A stretch of DNA of 64,000 bases from Hyphomicrobiales bacterium (GTDB taxonomy: Bacteria > Pseudomonadota > Alphaproteobacteria > Rhizobiales > Rhizobiaceae). Both the position numbers and the translations under genes were made by a program. Shown here piece by piece: positions 58,233 through 64,000 of the stretch; position 1 is the stretch's first letter, and each line of letters begins with the position of its first letter. The stretch spans positions 1-64,000 of the forward strand of contig UBPA01000014.1 in assembly GCA_900467185.1 (NCBI GenBank). The letters run 5' to 3'. The notes beneath the pieces were generated by a model, which did not search any database, was not told the origin of the DNA, and saw only the letters and a list, made by a program, of their open reading frames with translations.

Positions 58233-60233
58233 TCAACGCCGGTAAGACACCTCGATCATCGCATGTCCCTCCATGCGGGGTAATGTGAAGCTGATGGTGC
58301 CGTTCCCTTCGGTAAAGGGCAGGTCGTCGCCGGACGGCACGCTGCGAACCGAGGTCACCGGCCCTGCGGTCTTCAGCGAGACGGCGATGTCGAACAGCGG
58401 CGTGATGTCCTGGATCGGCTGGATATTGGCTTCCCAGAGCTGGCCGCGCAGCGCCGGCGTCGCGTGGAGGAGATGGATGACGTCGCGCCCTTGTTCCGGC
58501 TGTCTGCGCACGGTCACCCGGCCGGCACGCGGCAGGCTGGTCGAGATCAGCTTGGTACCGCCAAGCGCAAAGACGATGGCGCGCTCGGCCATCTCCAGCA
58601 TGCGCACCGCACCCACCTGATGGTAGATGCTGAAGACCGGATGGGCGAGATAGACGAAATTGCCTTTCTGCACACCCGCCTGCCAGGCGGAGGCTTCCGG
58701 GCGGCTCGGCGCATGGATGTGGCCTGAGAAATGACGCGGCGTGCGGTCGAAATAGGGCTCGTGGACCGCGCCGAGCGACAGGCCGTCGGTGACCGTAATC
58801 CGCTCGGACGGCTGGTACATGAACATCGGCTGGTCGATACCGTCGGCCTGCAGCGGCGCGATCGGCAGGAGATAGTCGCCGCCCGTCATCGGCGATGTCC
58901 CGTGCCAGCGGGCGCCGAGATCGAACACGAAGCCGCGTTCGGGATCGATGCCGCTGCGCCCGGTCAGGAGCACCTTGCCGCCGCTCGCCGCATAATGCTC
59001 GATGCGCACCCGCAGAGCATCGTCCACCGGCACCGCATCGGGGAGGATCAGCAGCCGGTAGGACGAGAAATCGCTGTCGAGATCGAGCACGTCGAAGGTC
59101 AGCCCCGCCTCCAGCAGGATGCGGGAGGCGCCATCATCCGCGACGCTGTCGCGATCCGACCCGCCACCGGCCGCCGGTGTCTCCACCGACTGGAGCGACA
59201 GCAGACCGATATCCGCGCGGTTAACCGAACCCAGGCACCAGGGCTCGCACTCTTCCACGTAACGATAGGCCGGTGCGATGATCGCCATGGTCGATGGATC
59301 GAGCGCGCCGGTCGGGTGGAGATGATCGCCGATCGAGCACCGCGCGCCATGCGCGAGCATCGCGCCGCATTCATAGACCAGGGCCTCGGGCCGCTTGTAG
59401 CCGCCCACCTCGCCCCAGGTGAAATGGAACTTGCCCGTCATGCCGAGAAAGTCGAAGCCGATGGGATCGACATATCGGGCGCTCAAGGGAAAATGATCGT
59501 AACCCCAGCCCGCTGTCGGCAGGGATTCCAGCTCCAGATGGCTGTAGTACCGGCGGTAATGCTTGCGCTGGCCGCGCCGGACATGGCCGGAGTTGAAGAA
59601 CAGTGGCATGGCCGGATCGTGCCGGCGCACGGCCGCTTTGACGGCCTCGTAATAGGCCTCCGTCGAGCGATCGAGAAAGGTTTCCCGGTCGGCAGGACGG
59701 GTCCAGTCGAGCCCGAGCGCATCCATTTTCGCGCGTGCCGCGGTGGAGACGGTCGGCATCTGGAAGGAGATGTCGAGAAAGATACCGTCGCCGTCGCCGT
59801 AGGCGCGCATGACCTCCTCCACCTGACGGCAGAGATAGTCGAGATAGGGGGTGGAGAAATCGAGAAAGGCCCAGCCGGTCGGCTCGTTGCGCGATTGCGG
59901 CAGCGTGCCGTCCGGCGAGACGATGCGCCATTCGGGATGCGTCTGCGCGGCATGCTCGTCCCAGGCGGCCGAGAGATAGACCGGCGCCTTGATGCCGACG
60001 GAATGCAGCGCGTCGATCTGCCCGCGCAAGAGGTCGAAGCCGAGGCCCGGATGCATGCGGCCGACATCGGTCGGGTGATAGGACAGGCCGTGATGGCACT
60101 TGGAAAACAGCGTGACCGAATCCACATGCGCCGCGCGGTACATCCCGGCAAAGGTCGCCGCATCGAAGCGCGCGCCGACGCCCTCGATGAGGGGGGAGGT
60201 GTGGAAGTCGAGATGGATCTGGCGAAAGCGCAT
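58233..60233 (-). CDS. Glycoside-hydrolase-like protein with beta-galactosidase trimerisation-type domain
   Basis: A 666-residue protein with no signal peptide. The N-terminal (beta/alpha)8-like part (MRFRQIHLDFHTSPLIEGVGARFDAATFAGMYRAAHVDSVTLFSKCHHGLSYHPTDVGRMHPGLGFDLLRGQIDALHSVGI) matches the hypothetical GHL6-type glycosidases. Around 370-560 follows a glutamine-amidotransferase-like domain as in the GH42 trimerisation region (YRLLILPDAVPVDDALRVRIEHYAASGGKVLLTGRSG), then a beta-rich C-terminus. Possible acids are the Asp in IFLDISFQMP and Glu in YECGAML. It probably acts in the cytoplasm on the oligosaccharide or glycoside brought in by the adjacent CUT1 importer. The activity is unknown. 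Confidence 0.75.
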   Translation of the reverse strand: MRFRQIHLDFHTSPLIEGVGARFDAATFAGMYRAAHVDSVTLFSKCHHGLSYHPTDVGRMHPGLGFDLLRGQIDALHSVGIKAPVYLSAAWDEHAAQTHPEWRIVSPDGTLPQSRNEPTGWAFLDFSTPYLDYLCRQVEEVMRAYGDGDGIFLDISFQMPTVSTAARAKMDALGLDWTRPADRETFLDRSTEAYYEAVKAAVRRHDPAMPLFFNSGHVRRGQRKHYRRYYSHLELESLPTAGWGYDHFPLSARYVDPIGFDFLGMTGKFHFTWGEVGGYKRPEALVYECGAMLAHGARCSIGDHLHPTGALDPSTMAIIAPAYRYVEECEPWCLGSVNRADIGLLSLQSVETPAAGGGSDRDSVADDGASRILLEAGLTFDVLDLDSDFSSYRLLILPDAVPVDDALRVRIEHYAASGGKVLLTGRSGIDPERGFVFDLGARWHGTSPMTGGDYLLPIAPLQADGIDQPMFMYQPSERITVTDGLSLGAVHEPYFDRTPRHFSGHIHAPSRPEASAWQAGVQKGNFVYLAHPVFSIYHQVGAVRMLEMAERAIVFALGGTKLISTSLPRAGRVTVRRQPEQGRDVIHLLHATPALRGQLWEANIQPIQDITPLFDIAVSLKTAGPVTSVRSVPSGDDLPFTEGNGTISFTLPRMEGHAMIEVSYRR

Positions 60234-60283
60234 GGGGCCTCGAGAGCGTAAGTTTCTGGGAGATGGCGTCTGGTTGCGCGTAT

Positions 60284-61420
60284 TCAGGCGGATACGGCGG
60301 GGAACCGCAGCGTGCGGTCGTTGGCATCGAACAGGTAAAAGGCGGCAGGATCGATCGACAGTGTCAGGGGATCGCCCGGCCGCAGCATCACCTGGCTCGC
60401 GCGATGGGCGGCGAGATAGCCGTCCTGCGATTCCGAATCGAAGGTTTTGAGGTCTCCCGCATCCGCATAGAGCAGCGTTTCCCGGCCGAGGCCTTCCACC
60501 ACCGCCACGCGGGCGGGAATGGCGATCTCGCCGGGCGCGCCTTGACCGAACATCTCCGCTCGCAGGCCTAGCGTGACCGCGTCGCCGATGGTCGGCAGAT
60601 CCGCATCCGGCTCGATCTCGAGCTGGATCGGCATCGGCAGCCCCTCGGCCTGAACCGTCACGCCCATCCCGCCGGCCGCGACGACCCGGCCCTTGATGAA
60701 ATTCATGCGCGGCGAGCCGAGAAAGCCGGCCACGAACCGGTTTCGCGGTCGATTGTAGAGATCGAGCGGCGCGCCGACCTGTTCGATCCGGCCGGCATTC
60801 ATTACCACGATCCGTGTCGCCATGGTCATCGCCTCGGTCTGGTCGTGGGTCACATAGACCATTGTCGCCTTGAGCTCGGCGTGCAGCCGGCCAAGCTCGA
60901 CGCGCATCTGCGAACGAAGTGCCGCATCGAGATTGGACAGGGGTTCGTCGAACAGGAACACGTCGGGCGCGCGGGTAATGGCGCGGCCGATGGCGACACG
61001 CTGTTTCTGCCCGCCGGACAGTTGCTTGGGCGTCTTGTGAAGATGTTCCTCGATCCGCAGGATTTTCGCGGCTTTCGCCACGGCGGCGGCGATCTCCGTC
61101 TTCGGCCGGCCGGCCATCTTCAGAGCGAACCCGATGTTCTCGGCCACCGTCATATGCGGGTAGAGCGCATAGTTCTGGAACACCATGGCGACGCCACGAT
61201 CCGATGGCTCGGCATGGGTGATGTCGCGTCCGTCGATGCGGATGGCGCCGGAGGTGATCGTCTCCAGCCCGGCGATGGAGCGCAGCAACGTGGATTTACC
61301 GCAGCCGGACGGGCCGACCATGACGACGAACTCGCCAGGCTCCGCGGTGAAGCTCACGCCCTTGATGGCGGTGAAACTCTCGTAGGACTTCACGACGCTG
61401 TCGATCTGGAGACTTGGCAT
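60284..61420 (-). CDS. CUT1 sugar ABC transporter ATP-binding protein (MalK/UgpC-type)
   Basis: A 378-residue ATPase: Walker A GPSGCGKST, Q-loop FQNYALYPH, signature LSGGQKQRVAIGRA, Walker B FLFDEPLSNLD, switch VTHDQTEAMTMA, then a C-terminal regulatory OB-fold region (LGLRAEMFGQGAPGEI; VMLRPGDPLTLSIDPAAFYLFD) as in MalK and UgpC. It sits 50 bases before the glycosidase-like gene in the same direction and nine bases after the permease gene. Confidence 0.92.
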   Translation of the reverse strand: MPSLQIDSVVKSYESFTAIKGVSFTAEPGEFVVMVGPSGCGKSTLLRSIAGLETITSGAIRIDGRDITHAEPSDRGVAMVFQNYALYPHMTVAENIGFALKMAGRPKTEIAAAVAKAAKILRIEEHLHKTPKQLSGGQKQRVAIGRAITRAPDVFLFDEPLSNLDAALRSQMRVELGRLHAELKATMVYVTHDQTEAMTMATRIVVMNAGRIEQVGAPLDLYNRPRNRFVAGFLGSPRMNFIKGRVVAAGGMGVTVQAEGLPMPIQLEIEPDADLPTIGDAVTLGLRAEMFGQGAPGEIAIPARVAVVEGLGRETLLYADAGDLKTFDSESQDGYLAAHRASQVMLRPGDPLTLSIDPAAFYLFDANDRTLRFPAVSA

Positions 61421-61429
61421 GCGGCAATC

Positions 61430-62251
61430 CTATTTTCCGAGACCGGACATGGAGCGGACGAAATGCCGCTGGGCAGCCACGAAGACGACCAGCAGCGGAA
61501 GAGTGGCGATGGCAAGACCGGCCATCAGCGCCGGCCAGTCCGCGCTGTACTGGCCGATCAGCCCGTAAATGCCGACGGGCAGTGTGCGGACCCGCGTTTC
61601 GGTGAGCAGCATCAAAGCGAGGATGAATTCGTTCCAGTTGAACACCGCCTGGAAGATCGCGGCACTGGCGACGACCGGACCGGACAGGGGCAGCACGATG
61701 CGCCAGAACACCTGGAACCGGCTGCATCCGTCGAGGCGCGCCGCTTCTTCCAGCTCACGCGGGAACTCCAGAAAGAACGCGTAGAACAGCATGGTGGTGA
61801 ACGGGATGCCGTAGGCGGCATAGGGGATGACGATGGCGATCTGCGAATTGAGCAGTCCGGCGGCGGAGACGAACTGGTAGAGCGGCACCAGAACGCTCTG
61901 CACCGGCACGGCAAAGCCCGCGACGATCAGGAGGTACAGCGCCTGCATGCGCCGAGACGAGGCGCGCGCAAGCACGTAGGCCGCGAGTGCGCTGACCACG
62001 ACGATCAGCGTGACGGACAGCGCGGTGACGACGAGGGAATTGAACAGGAAGCCGCCGATGCCGATGCCCCAAGCCCGCTCGAACGCGGCGAAGGTCAAAG
62101 TTTTCGGCAGGCCGAGCGGCCGGGTGAAGATGTCCGCCTGCGACTTGAAGGCGGCGACGAACATCAGGCAGAGCGGCGCCAGCACGAACAGCGTCCAGAC
62201 GGTCATGACGAGGTGAAGGCCGATGGACACGAGACGGTAGCGGGAGGTCAT
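61430..62251 (-). CDS. CUT1 sugar ABC transporter permease (MalG-type)
   Basis: A 273-residue membrane protein with six helices. The EAA loop reads LEEAARLDGCSRFQVFWRIVLPLSGPVVASAAIFQAVFNWNEFILAL, the MalG form. The start at 62251 (MTSRYRLV) has GGGAGA eight bases upstream; the open frame extends further into the preceding permease gene. It pairs with the MalF-type permease to form the channel. Confidence 0.92.
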   Translation of the reverse strand: MTSRYRLVSIGLHLVMTVWTLFVLAPLCLMFVAAFKSQADIFTRPLGLPKTLTFAAFERAWGIGIGGFLFNSLVVTALSVTLIVVVSALAAYVLARASSRRMQALYLLIVAGFAVPVQSVLVPLYQFVSAAGLLNSQIAIVIPYAAYGIPFTTMLFYAFFLEFPRELEEAARLDGCSRFQVFWRIVLPLSGPVVASAAIFQAVFNWNEFILALMLLTETRVRTLPVGIYGLIGQYSADWPALMAGLAIATLPLLVVFVAAQRHFVRSMSGLGK

Positions 62252-62264
62252 GGATGCATCTCCC

Positions 62265-63167
62265 TCAGGCCTTGCGCGACAGGCGCAATTGCAGCCAGCC
62301 GAACAGCACGGCGATGGCCAGAAGCACCACCGACATCGCATTGGCATAACCCATATTGCCGAGCCGGAAAGCCTGCAGATAGCTGTAGGTGCCCAGCACC
62401 TGCGTGGCGTTGGCCGGTCCGCCACCCGTGGTGACGAAGACGAGATCGAACACTTTCAGTCCTCCGACCACGGTGATCAGCGTGCCGACGATCAACACGT
62501 TGCGGATGCCCGGCAGGGTGATGTAGCGAAAGGCGCGAAACCCCCTGGCGCCGTCGAGGGCGGCAGCCTCGTAAAGCTCCTTCGGAATGCTTTGAAGACC
62601 GGCGAGAACGAGGATCATCTGGAAGCCGACATTCTGCCAGGCGGCGATCACCAGCAGCATCCAGAGCGAGATCTGCGGATCGCCGAGCCAGCCGAGCTTC
62701 GGCGGACGAAAGCCCAGCGATTTGACGATGGCATTCAGCGGCCCGACATTCGGATCGAGGATGAGGATCCAGACGAAGGCGACCGCGATGGAGGACACCA
62801 CCACCGGCATGAAGATGATCGTGCGGTAGATCGCATTGCCGCGCCGGACGCCCCGGTCGAGAATGGCGGCGAGGATCGTGCCCAGACCCACCTGCGTGAT
62901 CGCCGAACCGACGATCAGGAAGGCGTTATTGCGAAGCGCCGTCCAGAACACGGGGTCGCCGGCCGCCCGGGCATAGTTCCCGAAACCGACGAACACCCAG
63001 TTGCGCGAGGTGATCGTGAATTCGAAGAAGGATCCGACGATCGCATAAGCCGCCGGCGCAAGGATGAAGAGGCCGACCAGAACGAGCGCCGGAAGAAGCA
63101 TGGCCCCGCTCAGCACATCCCGCCGCCCGCGTGGCGAACGGGGCTCCTGTTGCGTCACATCCGTCAT
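62265..63167 (-). CDS. CUT1 sugar ABC transporter permease (MalF/UgpA-type)
   Basis: A 300-residue membrane protein with a polar N-terminus (TDVTQQEPRSPRGRRD) and six hydrophobic segments. The EAA loop is LYEAAALDGARGFRAFRYITLPGIRNVLIVGTLITVVGGLKVFDLVFVTTGGGP, characteristic of sugar permeases of this class. It begins 25 bases after the binding-protein stop. Confidence 0.92.
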   Translation of the reverse strand: MTDVTQQEPRSPRGRRDVLSGAMLLPALVLVGLFILAPAAYAIVGSFFEFTITSRNWVFVGFGNYARAAGDPVFWTALRNNAFLIVGSAITQVGLGTILAAILDRGVRRGNAIYRTIIFMPVVVSSIAVAFVWILILDPNVGPLNAIVKSLGFRPPKLGWLGDPQISLWMLLVIAAWQNVGFQMILVLAGLQSIPKELYEAAALDGARGFRAFRYITLPGIRNVLIVGTLITVVGGLKVFDLVFVTTGGGPANATQVLGTYSYLQAFRLGNMGYANAMSVVLLAIAVLFGWLQLRLSRKA

Positions 63168-63191
63168 CGCGTGCTCACCCCCGCCCGACGC

Positions 63192-64000
63192 TTACTTCGC
63201 CGGCAGCTTCGCCTGGGCGGCGAGAGCGGCCTGGCGGATCTGCGCCACGGCCTCCGCCGGCGTCACGGTGCGGTTGAGAACCTCGACCGTGGCGTTGAGA
63301 TAGGCATCGGCCACGCTGGCCTCGAGCAGCACGTCCAGCACGTTGACGCCACGGGTGAAGGTTCCCATGTCGGCGACGATTTCCCGGAATTGCGGCGTGG
63401 CATTCGGCACGCTGTCGATCATCTTCGGGTTGGACGGCAGGAATTTCGTCAGCTCGGCGAACTTGGCGCCCTGTTCGGGCGAGACGAGGAAGCTGATCCA
63501 CTCGACCGCCTCCTTCGCGTGCTGCGTCTTGCTCGACACCTGAAAACCTTCGGGCACCAGGAAGTTGGCGCCGGCATCGCCCTTGCCGCCTTCGACGAGG
63601 GGCAGGCGGAAGAAGCCGTAATTCGTGAAGCCGGCCGCATCGAGCCCCGCCGTGCACCAGGTGCCGCAGAATTCCATCGGCGAGGCCTGCGTGGCGAACA
63701 TCGCGTCCGCGACGGTGTATTCGGTGGCGTTCGGTGCCTCCTCGAAGCAACCGGCGTCCTGCAGCTTGAGCAGCTCGTCAAAGGCCTGCGCATAGCCCGG
63801 ATCCGTGAACAGCGCATCCGCCGGACGGGCGAGATCGTAGTCGGCCGCCGTGCCGTCGATGCCCATGACCCGCTCATTCAGCATGGTCATCCAGTGGATC
63901 GCCTTCCAGCGCGTCTTATTGCCGAGCGGCATCGGCACCGTATCCGGATCGATCGCCCGCACCGCCTTGCAGACGCCGGCAAGCTCGGCCATCGTCTTCG
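63192..64000 (-). CDS. CUT1 sugar ABC transporter substrate-binding protein (partial)
   Basis: The C-terminal 269 residues of an extracellular sugar-binding protein; the frame is open to the window edge, so the N-terminus and signal peptide lie beyond it. Typical segments are NKTRWKAIHWMTMLNERVMG, GYAQAFDELLKLQDAGCFEE, AMFATQASPMEFCGTWCTAGL and GGKGDAGANFLVPEGFQVSSKTQHAKEAVEWISFLVSPEQGAKFAEL. It is the first visible gene of the leftward operon that ends with the glycosidase-like gene. The sugar is unknown. Confidence 0.88.
   Translation of the reverse strand, partial: KTMAELAGVCKAVRAIDPDTVPMPLGNKTRWKAIHWMTMLNERVMGIDGTAADYDLARPADALFTDPGYAQAFDELLKLQDAGCFEEAPNATEYTVADAMFATQASPMEFCGTWCTAGLDAAGFTNYGFFRLPLVEGGKGDAGANFLVPEGFQVSSKTQHAKEAVEWISFLVSPEQGAKFAELTKFLPSNPKMIDSVPNATPQFREIVADMGTFTRGVNVLDVLLEASVADAYLNATVEVLNRTVTPAEAVAQIRQAALAAQAKLPAK

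Overview
The window is GC-rich, densely packed bacterial DNA from an alphaproteobacterium of the Hyphomicrobiales, most likely Rhizobiaceae-like (Sinorhizobium/Agrobacterium/Shinella type; genus not resolved). The main grounds are the pcaQ-pcaDCHGB and pcaR-pcaIJF layout, a PcaQ-type operator, an IolR-type operator before a CUT2 transporter, a DUF992 protein, and an AztD-type zinc chaperone. It looks like accessory or second-replicon DNA: nearly every block is a catabolic module with its own transporter and regulator. No rRNA, tRNA or CRISPR array was seen.

Layout. 0-5.3 kb: a probable IS21-family terminus, an Mfd-family helicase, and a divergent SDR/HxlR pair. 5.5-7.6 kb: a soluble hybrid histidine kinase. 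7.6-11.2 kb: pcaR diverging from pcaIJF (lower beta-ketoadipate pathway). 11.3-14.8 kb: DedA-like membrane protein, PAS-PAS-PAS-LuxR regulator, CsbD, BON and DUF992 stress/envelope genes. 14.9-20 kb: a CUT2 transporter, probably for myo-inositol, plus a Gfo/Idh/MocA dehydrogenase. 20-24.7 kb: pcaDCHGB diverging from pcaQ (protocatechuate to beta-ketoadipate). Together the two pca blocks convert protocatechuate to succinyl-CoA and acetyl-CoA. 24.8-28.5 kb: a cytoplasmic PAS chemoreceptor, an unrecognised protein and a dienelactone hydrolase.

28.7-38.9 kb is one leftward block. Acyl-CoA dehydrogenase, enoyl-CoA hydratase, 3-hydroxyisobutyryl-CoA hydrolase and 3-hydroxyisobutyrate dehydrogenase (valine branch) are followed by propionyl-CoA carboxylase, methylmalonyl-CoA mutase and epimerase, so valine carbon can reach succinyl-CoA. 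The linking methylmalonate-semialdehyde dehydrogenase is not in the window.

39.6-44.1 kb is a decaying cytochrome P450 island. It holds a P450 with a nonsense codon and two probable frameshifts, a [2Fe-2S] ferredoxin with an internal stop and no normal start, a FadL-type porin cut short, and an SDR remnant. EthD and TetR reading frames between them remain intact. 44.2-46.8 kb: a CobW/COG0523 GTPase and AztD behind a Zur-like operator.

47.9-57.8 kb: a LysR regulator and a tightly overlapping eight-gene operon. It encodes a Tat-exported binding protein with a polyamine-type ABC importer, an FAD oxidoreductase, a creatininase-family hydrolase, a questin-oxidase-like protein and an amidohydrolase. 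This looks like a complete import-and-degrade pathway for an unidentified, probably nitrogenous, compound and is the best candidate for undescribed biology here. 57.9-58.2 kb: a 2-hydroxyacid dehydrogenase relic. 58.2-64 kb: a CUT1 sugar ABC transporter with a glycoside-hydrolase-like enzyme; its binding-protein gene runs off the window.
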